NCBI RefSeq assembly: GCF_003319175.1
Contig: NZ_QOHK01000007.1
Location: 62,001-126,000, forward strand
Reading direction: 5' to 3'
Length of the DNA: 64,000 nucleotides
Source: Blastococcus sp. TF02-8
GTDB lineage: Bacteria > Actinomycetota > Actinomycetes > Mycobacteriales > Geodermatophilaceae
Shown one piece after another: positions 9,016 through 18,639 of this stretch. The translations under genes and the position numbers were made by a program. The notes under the pieces are model-generated. The model ran no database searches. It worked only from the letters and a program-made list of their open reading frames with translations, and was not told where the DNA came from. Position 1 is the first letter of the stretch, and every line of letters begins with the position of its first letter.

Positions 9016-10172
9016 CCGCCGCTCGTCTCGAGTTCGGCCCCCATCGGGGGGCGGGGGTCGTCTCGGTCGAGGAGCCAGCCCTCCGGCAGCGCCACGGGGC
9101 GGGGCGCGCTCGTCCGGCCGCGCGGCGCACCCAGCACCGCCGTCGGGTACGGCTGGTCGGGCACGCCCGCCAGCAGCTCGGCCAGCTCGTCGAGGCCGCT
9201 CACCATCGCCAGCGCGCGGCGGACGTCGCCACCCACGCTGAAGCCCTTGAGGTACCAGGCCACGTGCTTGCGGAAGTCGCTGCAGCCGTGGCTCTCGCCG
9301 TGCTCCTCGGCCAGCAGCTCGGCGTGCCGGTGCATGATCCCGGCGACCTCGCGGAACGTCGGCAGCGCGCGGCGGGTCTCGCCCGCGAACGCCGCGGCCA
9401 GGTCGCCGAACAGCCACGGCCGGCCCAGGCAGCCGCGGCCGATGACCACACCGGCACACCCGGTCTCGGCCACCATGCGCAGCGCGTCGTCGGCCTCCCA
9501 GATGTCGCCGTTGCCGAGCACCGGGATGTCGACGGCCTCGACGAGGCGGGCGATGGGCTCCCAGTCCGCGGTGCCGCTGTAGAGCTGGTCGGCCGTGCGG
9601 CCGTGCAGGGTGATGGCGGCGGCGCCCTCGTCCTGGGCGATCCGGCCGGCGTCGAGGTAGGTGACGTGGTCGGCGTCGATGCCGATGCGGGTCTTGATGG
9701 TGACCGGGACGTCCTTCGCCGCGCGTACCGCCTCGCGGACGATGCTGCGCAGCAGCACCCGGTGCCAGGGCAGGGCCGAGCCACCGCCCTTGCGGGTCAC
9801 CTTGGGCACCGGGCAGCCGAAGTTCAGGTCGATGTGCGCGGGGCGGGTGCCGGCCACGCCCTCGTCGACCAGCATCTCCACCGCCCGGCCCACGGTTGCC
9901 GGGTCGACGCCGTAGAGCTGGACGGAGAACGCGTCCTTCTCGTCGGCGGTCGCGCGGATCATCCGGAGCGTCTTCTCGTTGCGCTCGACCAGCGCCCGCG
10001 TGGTGATCATCTCGCAGACGTACAGGCCCGCGCCGAACTCGCGGCACAGCGTGCGGAACGCCGGGTTGGTGATGCCGGCCATCGGCGCCAGCACCACGGC
10101 GGGGTCGACCGTGAGCGCCCCGAGCCGCAGCGGCGGGAGCGCCGTCGTCGTCGGCTCGAGCGTGCTGGTCAC
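9012..10172 (-). CDS. dusB: tRNA-dihydrouridine synthase
   Basis: This FMN enzyme reduces specific uridines in tRNA D-loops. It has 386 residues. The FMN-binding start is VVLAPMAGITNPAFRTLCRE. The catalytic cysteine is in NFGCPVPKVTRKGGGSAL. Other conserved strands are VPVTIKTRIGID, AAITLHGRTADQLYSG and IPVLGNGDIWEADDALRM. The C-terminal helical RNA-binding domain runs from about 250. GTG or ATG at 10172 gives a short Thr-rich leader. It is followed with a 4-nt overlap by the small membrane protein. It could equally be named DusA/C-like, since actinobacteria usually keep a single Dus. Confidence 0.94.
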   Translation of the reverse strand: MTSTLEPTTTALPPLRLGALTVDPAVVLAPMAGITNPAFRTLCREFGAGLYVCEMITTRALVERNEKTLRMIRATADEKDAFSVQLYGVDPATVGRAVEMLVDEGVAGTRPAHIDLNFGCPVPKVTRKGGGSALPWHRVLLRSIVREAVRAAKDVPVTIKTRIGIDADHVTYLDAGRIAQDEGAAAITLHGRTADQLYSGTADWEPIARLVEAVDIPVLGNGDIWEADDALRMVAETGCAGVVIGRGCLGRPWLFGDLAAAFAGETRRALPTFREVAGIMHRHAELLAEEHGESHGCSDFRKHVAWYLKGFSVGGDVRRALAMVSGLDELAELLAGVPDQPYPTAVLGAPRGRTSAPRPVALPEGWLLDRDDPRPPMGAELETSGG

Positions 10173-10268
10173 GGCACCCAGGGTAGGCGGCGACGCCGGT
10201 CGCCCACCTCGCCCGGTCGGGTGTCGGGCGGCCGTCGTCCGGCTCGACGGACGTCCAGCCGTGCCACC

Positions 10269-10304
10269 GGACCTCTGGCCGCGCCGCGGCGCGGCCAGAG
10301 GTCC
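10269..10304. repeat. 36-bp perfect palindrome upstream of the AbiEi/DUF559 gene
   Basis: Two 17-nt arms (ggacctctggccgcgcc and its exact complement) surround a central gc, so all 36 bp are self-complementary. It lies between dusB and the gene starting at 10402. A related palindrome follows that gene at 11474. It could be a strong hairpin terminator in either direction or a repeat element. Confidence 0.85.
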
Positions 10305-10401
10305 GCCGGCGCGGCCGCACCTCGTCCCCAGGCCTCACCCCGATCCACAGGCATCTCCCGAGCTGCTCCGTGGCGCGCGTCGCGGGCCATCGTGTGGACC
10401 C

Positions 10402-11466
10402 GTGACCCCAGTACCCCTCGCCGTAGCCGAACCGGCCCGCCGCCGGCTCGGCATCTTCACCAGCGCCGACCTGGCTGCGCGCGGGGTGGGTGAGCGGGAG
10501 ATCCGGACGGCGGTTCGCACCGGGACGTGGGTGCGGCTGCGGAGAGGGGTCTTCGTGACGGCGAGCGATCTGGCCGACGTCGAGCGGACGGGTCGTCGCC
10601 CGGGCCTGGACGCGCTCGCGGTCACGACCGGCCTCGACCGCCCGACGGCGGTGCTCAGCGGGGCGACGGCGGCGTGGGTCTGGGGACTCCCCCGCCCCCG
10701 CCCGATCCCGACGACGGTGCACCTCACCGATCCCGATCGCTGGCGCCGTGGCCGCGGCTGGCTGATGACGCACGCCGACCTGCCGGAGGACGAGGTGACC
10801 GTGCGGGGCGCCTACCGGGTGACGACGGCGGCCCGCACCGTCGTCGACCTCGCCCGCACCTGGCCGGAGGTCCATGCCGTGGCCGCGGTCGACGCGGTGC
10901 TGGTTCGGCGGCTGGCCGACCGGGCGGAGCTCGGGCGAGTGCTCGACCGGCAGGCGAACGTGCCCGGGATCCCGCGCGCGGTTCGTTCCGTCGCGCTCGC
11001 CGACGGTCGCGCCGAGTCGTGGCTGGAGACGTGCGGCCGGCTGACCTTCGCCGCGCTCGGCCTCCCACCGTTCGTCCCGCAGGTGGAGCTGTGGGTGAGC
11101 GGCGAGCTGCTGAAGGTCGTCGACGGCTGGTACGCCGATGCCGCCGTGGCCGTCGAGTTCGACGGGCGGGTCAAGTACCGGCGTCCGCAGTACGGCCGGA
11201 CCCCCGAGGAGGAGCTCTGGCGGGAGAAGCGCGTCGAGGACCTGCTGCGCTCGGTCGGCGTCCGCTTCGTGCGCGTGGCCGCCGAGGACCTGCGTCCCCG
11301 GCGGCTCTCCGACCTGGACCGTCTGGTGCGCCGTCACCTCGCCGACGCCGGCCCCCGTGCACGTGACTTCACCGAGGTCCCGCGGGCCGAGGGCGTCTGG
11401 CGCGGCACCGGAACAGGTAGCCCGGACGACGGATGGCTGACCCGCGCCGACGACGCCGTGGGTTGA
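10402..11466 (+). CDS. AbiEi-like winged-helix plus DUF559 (Vsr-like nuclease fold) protein
   Basis: The protein has 354 residues with two parts. Residues about 1-60 (GIFTSADLAARGVGEREIRT, then GTWVRLRRGVFV) look like the N-terminal winged-helix of AbiEi-type antitoxin/transcription regulators. The C-terminal 120 residues hold ESWLETCGRLTFAALGLPP, VVDGWYADAAVAVEFDGRVKY and REKRVEDLLRSVGVRFVRVAAEDL. This is the DUF559 arrangement, related to very-short-patch-repair and PD-(D/E)xK nucleases, with acidic residues at both expected strands. The family is widespread in Actinobacteria, and its role (regulator, repair or defence) is undecided. The start GTG 10402 gives MTPVPLAVAEPARRRLGIF. It stands alone between two related palindromes. 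No AbiEii-type toxin gene is adjacent. Confidence 0.82.
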   Translation: MTPVPLAVAEPARRRLGIFTSADLAARGVGEREIRTAVRTGTWVRLRRGVFVTASDLADVERTGRRPGLDALAVTTGLDRPTAVLSGATAAWVWGLPRPRPIPTTVHLTDPDRWRRGRGWLMTHADLPEDEVTVRGAYRVTTAARTVVDLARTWPEVHAVAAVDAVLVRRLADRAELGRVLDRQANVPGIPRAVRSVALADGRAESWLETCGRLTFAALGLPPFVPQVELWVSGELLKVVDGWYADAAVAVEFDGRVKYRRPQYGRTPEEELWREKRVEDLLRSVGVRFVRVAAEDLRPRRLSDLDRLVRRHLADAGPRARDFTEVPRAEGVWRGTGTGSPDDGWLTRADDAVG

Positions 11467-11473
11467 GCCGCCG

Positions 11474-11517
11474 GACCGGACGTCTGGCCGCGCCGTGGCG
11501 CGGCCGGACGTCCGGTC
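11474..11517. repeat. 44-bp near-perfect palindrome downstream of the AbiEi/DUF559 gene
   Basis: A 21-bp stem with one G-T pair surrounds a central gt. Its core, ctggccgcgcc-gt-ggcgcggcc, is nearly identical to the core of the palindrome at 10269-10304. It begins 7 nt after the stop of the DUF559 gene and lies between it and the convergent aldehyde dehydrogenase gene, so a bidirectional terminator role is natural. Confidence 0.85.
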
Positions 11518-11541
11518 GACCGGCTGAACCCCGCCGCCCGA

Positions 11542-12993
11542 TCAGAACGGGTAGACGCGCGGCTCCACCTGCATGCTGATCCAGCGCAGCTCGGTGAAGG
11601 CGTCGATGCCGGCCTGGCCGCCGAAGCGCCCGTAGCCGCTGTCCTTCACGCCACCGAAGGGCATCTGCGCCTCGTCGTGCACCGTGGGCGCGTTGATGTG
11701 GCAGATGCCGGACTCGATCCGCCGGGCCACCTGGAAGCCGCGGGCGGCGTCGCGGGTGAACACGGCGGCCGACAGGCCGTAGGCGCTGTCGTTGGCCTTC
11801 GCGATCGCCTCGTCCTCGCTGCTCACGCGGGTGATGGTGACGGCCGGGCCGAAGATCTCCTCCGAGAAGATCTCCATGTCCGGGGTCACGTGGTCGAGCA
11901 CCACGCCGGGCATGATCGTGCCGTTCGGCTCGCCGCTGGTCAGGACCTTCGCGCCCTTGGCGACGGCGTCGTCGACCAGCCGCTGGATGTGGTCGACGGT
12001 GCTCTGCCCGATGACCGAGCCGAGCACCACGTCGCCCTCACGCGGGTCACCCACGGGCAGCGACTCCACCCGGGCGACCAGCTTGGCGACGAACTCGTCG
12101 GCGATCGACTCGTCGACGATGATCTTGTCGGTCGACATGCAGACGTGGCCCTGGTTCACGAAGCCACCGAAGGTCGCGCCCTGCACGGCGGCGTCGATGT
12201 CGGCGTCGTCGAGGACGACCAGCGGGTTCTTGCCGCCGAGCTCCAGGACGGCGGGCACCAGGTGCCGGGCGCAGACCTCGCCGATGATGCGGCCGACCCG
12301 GGTCGAGCCGGTGAAGTTGAGCCGGCGCACCGCCGGGTGGGCCACCATCGCCTCGGTGACGTCGGCGGCGTCCTCGGGGGCCACGGTGATGACGTTGACG
12401 ACGCCCGCCGGGAAGCCGGCCTCGAGCAGGATCTCGCCGAGCAGCATGTGGGTGCCCGGCGAGAGCTCCGAGCACTTGAGGACGACGGTGTTGCCGGCCG
12501 CGAGCGGGAAGGCGACGGCTCGGGTCGACAGGATCACCGGGGCGTTCCACGGCGCCATGCCGACGACGACGCCGGCGGGCTGGCGGATGCCCATGCTCAG
12601 GCTGCCCGGGACGTCGGAGGGGATGACCTGGCCCCCCACGGAGGTGGTGAGCCCGGCGGCCTCGCGGAGGATCCCGGCGGCGAGGTGGGCGTTGAAGTGG
12701 CCCCATCCGGCGGTGGCCCCGCACTCGGCGGCCATCCGCTCGACGAAGCGCTCGGTGCTGGCCTCGAGCAGGTCGGCGGCCTTGAGCAGGAGCATCCGGC
12801 GGGTGCTGGGCGTGGTGGCGGCCCACGCCTCGAAGGCCGAGGCGGCGGCCTCGACCGCACGGACGGCGTCCTCCACGCCGGCGGCCTGCGATCGGGTCAC
12901 GATCTCGCCGCTGACCGGGTTGGCCCGGTCGAAGGTGCGGCCGCTCGCGGCGGCCGCCGTCCCACTGCCGATGAGCAGGCTGGTCTCGAGCAT
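11542..12993 (-). CDS. Aldehyde dehydrogenase (aromatic/vanillin-type subgroup)
   Basis: This NAD(P)-dependent enzyme oxidises an aldehyde to its acid. It has 483 residues. The conserved series is VVGMAPWNAPVILSTRAVAF, a cofactor-binding LNFTGSTRVGR, the catalytic base in LELGGKNPLVVLDDAD, the nucleophile in NQGHVCMSTDKI, and SEEIFGPAVTI plus MPFGGVKDSGYGRFGG at the end. The CMSTDKI form of the active-site loop and the overall pattern recall benzaldehyde/salicylaldehyde/vanillin dehydrogenases, so an aromatic substrate is likely but unproven. The ATG at 12993 has AGGAG 6 nt upstream; an earlier GTG would add 14 residues. It is monocistronic, converging on the DUF559 gene. Confidence 0.93.
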   Translation of the reverse strand: MLETSLLIGSGTAAAASGRTFDRANPVSGEIVTRSQAAGVEDAVRAVEAAASAFEAWAATTPSTRRMLLLKAADLLEASTERFVERMAAECGATAGWGHFNAHLAAGILREAAGLTTSVGGQVIPSDVPGSLSMGIRQPAGVVVGMAPWNAPVILSTRAVAFPLAAGNTVVLKCSELSPGTHMLLGEILLEAGFPAGVVNVITVAPEDAADVTEAMVAHPAVRRLNFTGSTRVGRIIGEVCARHLVPAVLELGGKNPLVVLDDADIDAAVQGATFGGFVNQGHVCMSTDKIIVDESIADEFVAKLVARVESLPVGDPREGDVVLGSVIGQSTVDHIQRLVDDAVAKGAKVLTSGEPNGTIMPGVVLDHVTPDMEIFSEEIFGPAVTITRVSSEDEAIAKANDSAYGLSAAVFTRDAARGFQVARRIESGICHINAPTVHDEAQMPFGGVKDSGYGRFGGQAGIDAFTELRWISMQVEPRVYPF

Positions 12994-13167
12994 GGTCACT
13001 CCTGGAGCTGGGTCAGTACGGGGATCCAACCCCATCGTGCGCCGCGCCGCGGACCGGCCGCGGAGTGGGTCGGCCAGAGCGGCGTTGTCCCCCTGGCCGA
13101 CATTTCCGGGGACGGAATGTCCGGCTCAGGGGCAACGCCGCCGGCGGGCAGAGGGCGGAAACGCAGC

Positions 13168-13200
13168 GAGGCCCGGTTCCAGAGAGCGGAACCGGGCCTC
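13168..13200 (-). terminator. Terminator hairpin after glyS
   Basis: A perfect 13-bp stem (gaggcccggttcc with ggaaccgggcctc) and a 7-nt loop, 12 nt past the glyS stop. The 167 nt up to the aldehyde dehydrogenase start hold no gene. Confidence 0.85.
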
Positions 13201-13212
13201 GGGCGACCTCGC

Positions 13213-14625
<1,413 letters not shown>

Positions 14626-14696
14626 CCGGCTGGCGGTCGGCGGGTGACCCCTCAACGTTAGTCGCCCCGTAGAACTGGCTCCGGTCCGGTGCTGAC

Positions 14697-15491
14697 CTAC
14701 GACGGCTGCGGACCCACCAGGTCCGGCCGCTCCACGGCTGTGCCCCAGAGCTGCCGCAGATCGGTCGCGAACAGGTCGAACGGCGATTCCGCCCCTGCCG
14801 TGGCGGCGAACTCCAGCACCATCGCCCGATGCCCGGAGAGGTCGCAGCTGAGATGGGGCTGCAGTCGTAGCCACCCCCTCGCGGTGTCGGGTCGGCTCCC
14901 CGAGTGGGCGACGTCCCCATCGACGAGGACTCCTCGATAGCTGGGGAAGAACCCGACGAACCGTACGGACAACCCGCGGTGCCCCAGGAGTCCCTCCCTC
15001 CTGAGCAGTGCGAGCGTGTCCCGGATCTGGGCACCGACGTCGACGCGCGCGACCAGGTTCTGCGATGCGGCCCAGTCCGGATCGAGGACGAGGAGGCGAA
15101 CGGCCACGCCCCGGTCGAGCGCCTGCCGCAGGTCATCGGCCTGCCGCTCTGCCACGCCGTACAAGGTGGGGCCCACGATCAGGACGTCGCGTCGCGCCGT
15201 CCGCAGGTACTGGGGCTCGGGCAGGTTGTTCCGTCCGTATCCCCGCATCTCCAGGTCCTGCATGCCGAGGGCGGCGATGCTGACGAGCAAGCGCTCGCCT
15301 CGACCGTTCTTCCGGAGGCTGGGGCCGATGAGTCGCGCTACGAGCACTCCGACCGACAGCACCACGACGACGACGGTCAGGATGCCGAACGTCCCCAGCG
15401 TCACCAACTGGGCGATGGACGCCACGAAGCCCAACGCGGCGACGAGGGCGGCGATCAGCGCAGGCCCCCGGAGCATCACCTTGTTCAGCAC
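14697..15491 (-). CDS. Two-helix membrane protein with PLD-like/DUF5919-like cytoplasmic domain
   Basis: The protein has 264 residues. Two adjacent membrane helices (about 8-33 and 35-55) precede a soluble domain. That domain contains [20 protein letters not shown] and [21 protein letters not shown], a strand-helix-strand pattern like phospholipase-D-fold regulatory domains (DUF5919 group). No HKD catalytic motif is seen, so it is probably a binding or degenerate version. The GTG start overlaps the stop of the upstream 2H-type gene by 7 nt, so the two are one translational unit. It ends at UAG. I do not recognise a named family with certainty. A membrane-anchored effector or sensor is one reading. 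Confidence 0.65.
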   Translation of the reverse strand: MLNKVMLRGPALIAALVAALGFVASIAQLVTLGTFGILTVVVVVLSVGVLVARLIGPSLRKNGRGERLLVSIAALGMQDLEMRGYGRNNLPEPQYLRTARRDVLIVGPTLYGVAERQADDLRQALDRGVAVRLLVLDPDWAASQNLVARVDVGAQIRDTLALLRREGLLGHRGLSVRFVGFFPSYRGVLVDGDVAHSGSRPDTARGWLRLQPHLSCDLSGHRAMVLEFAATAGAESPFDLFATDLRQLWGTAVERPDLVGPQPS

Positions 15492-16225
15492 GCGGAGTCC
15501 CGCCCGGCCATCAGGGTCTCGAGCGGGAGGCGTTGCGTCGTCGACCCGGGCAGGGTCGTCGATTCGTAGACGGCCAGAGACACGTCGTCCAGAGACAGCG
15601 GCACGACGGTCGGTGCGCGGCTGAGCCGCGCGCGCACCGCAGTCGCGACGTCGTCGAGGGCAGCCACAGGCACCTCTCCCACGATCTCCCCGAGCACCAT
15701 GTGGAGGTCGTGGTCCGAGTCCTCGGACGTCACGTGGTACCGATGCCGGAATCCGAAGGTCTCCGCCTCGCGGCGCAGCTCTGCGAGGTCAGGCCGCGGG
15801 TTCCCGCTCTGGGCGCCATCGACGGGCCAGCCGATGAGGACGAGCTGCCGCCCACCCCAGCCCAGCGTGCGCTCGTACAAGGATGCTCCTCGGCTGGAGC
15901 GCGACCGGTCGCCCGGCGCGAACCCTCCGAACCGGATCTCCCACGGGCGTTCCCACGCGCGCCGGAGGCACAGGGCGAGGCCTTGCAGATCCACCGCCGA
16001 CCCAGGGATGCGGTTCTCGAGGCCGATGACCGTCGCGTGGACGTCGCCGAGAGGCCGCGGTCGGAACGCCGGCCCCAGGGCATCAGCTACCTCGCTCTGC
16101 ACCGATTCGACGAGGTCGGTCACGAGGGGCGGACGTTCGCGGTAGTAGGCGACCACCGTCGCTCGTCGCAGGTCCCCCGGTCTCAGCGCCCGCTGGTCGG
16201 CGTCCCCGTGCGAGCCCTCGAGCAC
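15485..16225 (-). CDS. 2H-phosphoesterase-like protein (LigT/AKAP7-type fold), putative
   Basis: The protein has 246 residues. DVHATVIGLE (about residue 55) has the H-x-T motif and hydrophobic strand of 2H phosphoesterases, enzymes acting on cyclic or 2',5'-linked nucleotides and RNA ends. The partner motif is less clear: HDLHMVLGE has H-M-V, and RYHVTSED has H-V-T just before it. The spacing of about 120 residues fits the duplicated fold. The start GTG 16225 has a GGGGG site 7 nt upstream; an earlier GTG at 16294 would add an unlikely leader. It overlaps the membrane PLD-like gene by 7 nt. The pair sits between glyS and lineage-specific genes and looks accessory. Confidence 0.6.
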   Translation of the reverse strand: MLEGSHGDADQRALRPGDLRRATVVAYYRERPPLVTDLVESVQSEVADALGPAFRPRPLGDVHATVIGLENRIPGSAVDLQGLALCLRRAWERPWEIRFGGFAPGDRSRSSRGASLYERTLGWGGRQLVLIGWPVDGAQSGNPRPDLAELRREAETFGFRHRYHVTSEDSDHDLHMVLGEIVGEVPVAALDDVATAVRARLSRAPTVVPLSLDDVSLAVYESTTLPGSTTQRLPLETLMAGRDSAC

Positions 16226-16331
16226 TGTTCCCCCTGCGGTGATGGACGTGCACGCGATGCACCGGGTTGCTCGACCGCCCGCTGAGGCAACCACGTGCGC
16301 CGCTGGACGACAAGGCCCCCCGGGTGCGGGG

Positions 16332-16784
16332 TCAGACGCCGCGGAGCAGCAGCAGCCAGGTCACCCCGGCGCCGACGATGACCACGATCGGCAGCAGGGT
16401 CAGCAGCACCCACGGCCAACGCCGGGCGGTCCGCCCGACCCGCACCGGCTCGACCGGCCGGTTGCGCATCTCCGGGGAGCTGAAGGACAGCGTCCGGTCG
16501 CGGCGGCCCGGACCCGGCGGTGGGGCGAGCTCGTCGGTGCGCTGGGAGGCGAGCAGGCGCGCCTCGATCCGGGCGACGGCGTCCTCCCTCGACACCTGCG
16601 GCGGGGCAGCCGGTGGTGCGGGCGCCGGTCCGGGTACCGCGGTGGTCGGCTGGTCGACGCGCCCGTGCAGCCCCTCCCACGCCTTGGGCAGTACCGCCGG
16701 CGGCCGGTCGGGCATCGGCGGGAGGGTGATGTCCCGCGTGCGGTCGTCGGGTGTCGGCGGGTGCTGTTGCGGGCCGTCGCTCAT
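16332..16784 (-). CDS. Pro-rich protein with C-terminal membrane anchor
   Basis: The protein has 150 residues. The first 80 are rich in Pro, Asp and Arg (MSDGPQQHPPTPDDRTRD). A short helical stretch VSREDAVARIEARLLAS follows, and a single membrane helix (about 126-147, WVLLTLLPIVVIVGAGVTWLLLL) ends at the C-terminus in RGV. It is thus tail-anchored with a cytoplasmic body. I know no family for it; such proteins are common lineage-specific genes in Geodermatophilaceae. The ATG at 16784 follows a weak GGATC site. A longer reading from 16934 is open but lacks a good start. It diverges from the gene at 16933. Confidence 0.6.
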   Translation of the reverse strand: MSDGPQQHPPTPDDRTRDITLPPMPDRPPAVLPKAWEGLHGRVDQPTTAVPGPAPAPPAAPPQVSREDAVARIEARLLASQRTDELAPPPGPGRRDRTLSFSSPEMRNRPVEPVRVGRTARRWPWVLLTLLPIVVIVGAGVTWLLLLRGV

Positions 16785-16932
16785 CGGGATCCGTTCGTCG
16801 TCGTCCGGGACCGTTCCTGGTCCACCCACCGTGCGACGTTGCCCAGCCGGAGGCGCCTCACGCGTCACGGACGTGATCGGCACGGGCGTCGCGGTACCGC
16901 AGCGACGTCGGCACCACCTAACGTGCACGGCC

Positions 16933-17520
16933 ATGCCGTTCCTGTCACGCTCGCGCGAGCCCGAGCTCCCCGCGCCGCTCCCCTACGACCCGTCCTCGCC
17001 CGAGGGCCTGGCCGCCCGTTGGGTGCGCTGGGTGGCCGCGGCCGGCCCGCTGGCCAACCCGGTGGAGGACGAGGACGGCCGGCACGCCGCGGCCAACCAG
17101 CCCGACGACGTCTGGTTCCTCGCCGGGACGAGCGGCAAGCGCATGCAGCGCAGTTGCGTCGTGCCGGTGGGCCGGCCGCTGTTCCTGCCGGCCTTCACGA
17201 TGTGGGAGTGCCCGGCCGAGGGGCCGCCGCCGGTGGTGGAGCGGGCGTACGGCGCCGTGCACGTCGACGGCGTGGCCCAGGAGCTGCGCGAGATCGGCAC
17301 CCCGGTGCCCTTCGTCGTCGCGGGGGCACGGCTCAACGGGGTCAACGGACGCAAGCGGCCCCTCCCGGTCTCGGTGTGGGGCCTGTGGACCCACGTCGCC
17401 CCGCTCCCGCCGGGCGAGCACGAGGTCCACCTCTCCGGCGGCGACGGCTACGGCTTCGAGGTCGAGGCGCTCTACCGCCTGGCCGTCGGGGGCGCCGGTC
17501 CGGTCTACCCGACCAGGTAG
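16933..17520 (+). CDS. Conserved hypothetical protein
   Basis: The protein has 195 residues, with no signal peptide or membrane helix. The N-terminus is PFLSRSREPELPAPLPYDP. The middle has DDVWFLAGTSGKRMQRSCVV and PLFLPAFTMWECP, and the end has a beta-rich GEHEVHLSGGDGYGFEVEAL. It is probably a soluble beta-sandwich protein; I do not recognise the family. The ATG at 16933 is clear. It ends at UAG, and its last 16 nt overlap the end of the convergent monooxygenase gene, which also ends at UAG. Confidence 0.72.
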   Translation: MPFLSRSREPELPAPLPYDPSSPEGLAARWVRWVAAAGPLANPVEDEDGRHAAANQPDDVWFLAGTSGKRMQRSCVVPVGRPLFLPAFTMWECPAEGPPPVVERAYGAVHVDGVAQELREIGTPVPFVVAGARLNGVNGRKRPLPVSVWGLWTHVAPLPPGEHEVHLSGGDGYGFEVEALYRLAVGGAGPVYPTR

Positions 17521-17780
17521 ACGCCCGGTTCGTCGACGGCGTGGACCCAGACGGGCGCACCGGCGATCTTCACCTCGTGCGCGGAGAGGGCTCGGCGGTA
17601 GGACCCGACGCCGTCCCAGCGGGTGACCAGGGCCCACAACCCGGGGTCGTCGGCGGCAGTGCCGACCTCGCCGTCGACGAACCCGGGACGACCCCCCAGC
17701 GCCGCCAGCAGCACCTGCACCTGCGCGGCGAGCTCCGTCGCCTCGTCGGGGCCCACGCGCAGCCGCGTCACGGCGAACAT
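17505..17780 (-). CDS. Antibiotic biosynthesis monooxygenase (ABM)-like small protein
   Basis: The protein has 91 residues in the dimeric alpha/beta ferredoxin-like fold of ABM/EthD-type proteins. It has a first strand MFAVTRLRVGPDEA, a helix LAAQVQVLLAALGGRPGF, then VDGEVGTAADDPGLWALVTRWD and a C-terminal YRRALSAHEVKIAG, with the strand order and W-D of heme-degrading or quinol-oxidising ABM proteins. Catalytic residues are not conserved enough across the family to assign a substrate. The ATG is at 17780. It ends at UAG and overlaps the 3' end of the opposite gene by 16 nt. Confidence 0.75.
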   Translation of the reverse strand: MFAVTRLRVGPDEATELAAQVQVLLAALGGRPGFVDGEVGTAADDPGLWALVTRWDGVGSYRRALSAHEVKIAGAPVWVHAVDEPGVYLVG

Positions 17781-17874
17781 CCGGCGGATCCCTCCTGGGC
17801 GTGATCCCGCGCCACGGTCCGCTCCTCGCTCGGAGGTCCAGGCCTTCTCCGCTGCGATGCTCCCCCGGCTGTCA

Positions 17875-18639
17875 TCACGCCGAACCGAAGCGCCGCTGGC
17901 GGGAGGCGAACTCCTCGCACGCGGCCCACAGGTGCCGGCGGTCGAAGTCGGGCCACAGGGTGTCGAGGAAGACGAACTCGGCGTAGGCCGACTGCCACAG
18001 CAGGAAGTTGCTGGTGCGGTTCTCCCCCGAGCTGCGCACGAAGAGGTCGACGTCCTCCATGTCCGGCTCGTCGAGGAACCGGGCGACGGTGTTCTCGTCG
18101 ATCTTGTCCGGGTTGAGCCGGCCGGCCGCCACCTCACGGGCGATGGCCGCGGCGGCGTCGGCGATCTCCGCGCGCCCGCCGTAGTTGACGCACATGGTGA
18201 GGGTCAGGACGTCGTTGTCCTTGGTGAGCTCCTCGGCGATCTCGAGCTCCTTGATGACGCTGCGCCACAGCCGCGGACGGCGCCCGGCCCAGCGCACCCG
18301 CACGCCCAGCTCGTGCATCTCGTCGCGCCGCCGGCGGATCACGTCGCGGTTGAAGCCCATGAGGAAGCGGACCTCGTCGGGGCTGCGCCGCCAGTTCTCG
18401 GTGGAGAAGGCGTACGCGCTGATCGTCTTGACGCCCAGCTCGATCGCGCCCTCGACGCAGTCGAACAGCGAGGACTCCCCCGCCTCGTGCCCGGCGGTGC
18501 GGGGCAGCCCCCGTTGCTTGGCCCAGCGGCCGTTGCCGTCCATGACCAGGGCGACGTGCCGCGGCACCTTGTCCTTGGGCAGCTCCGGCGGGCGGGCACC
18601 GGAAGGGTGCGGGTTCGGGGCCTTGACCTCACGCCTCAT
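17875..18639 (-). CDS. uppS: Isoprenyl transferase (cis-prenyl diphosphate synthase)
   Basis: This enzyme makes the long-chain polyprenyl diphosphate carrier used for cell-wall synthesis. It has 254 residues. It starts [20 protein letters not shown], with the Mg-binding Asp in MDGNGRWA, then [12 protein letters not shown] and VRFLMGF. The C-terminal signature is [20 protein letters not shown] with QSAYAEFVF, a slight variant of the usual R-T-S-G-E-x-R-L-S-N-F. The chain-length class (deca- or undecaprenyl) cannot be read here. Its start lies 11 nt inside the recO 3' end, so it is the last gene of the ybeY-era-recO-uppS operon. Confidence 0.95.
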   Translation of the reverse strand: MRREVKAPNPHPSGARPPELPKDKVPRHVALVMDGNGRWAKQRGLPRTAGHEAGESSLFDCVEGAIELGVKTISAYAFSTENWRRSPDEVRFLMGFNRDVIRRRRDEMHELGVRVRWAGRRPRLWRSVIKELEIAEELTKDNDVLTLTMCVNYGGRAEIADAAAAIAREVAAGRLNPDKIDENTVARFLDEPDMEDVDLFVRSSGENRTSNFLLWQSAYAEFVFLDTLWPDFDRRHLWAACEEFASRQRRFGSA

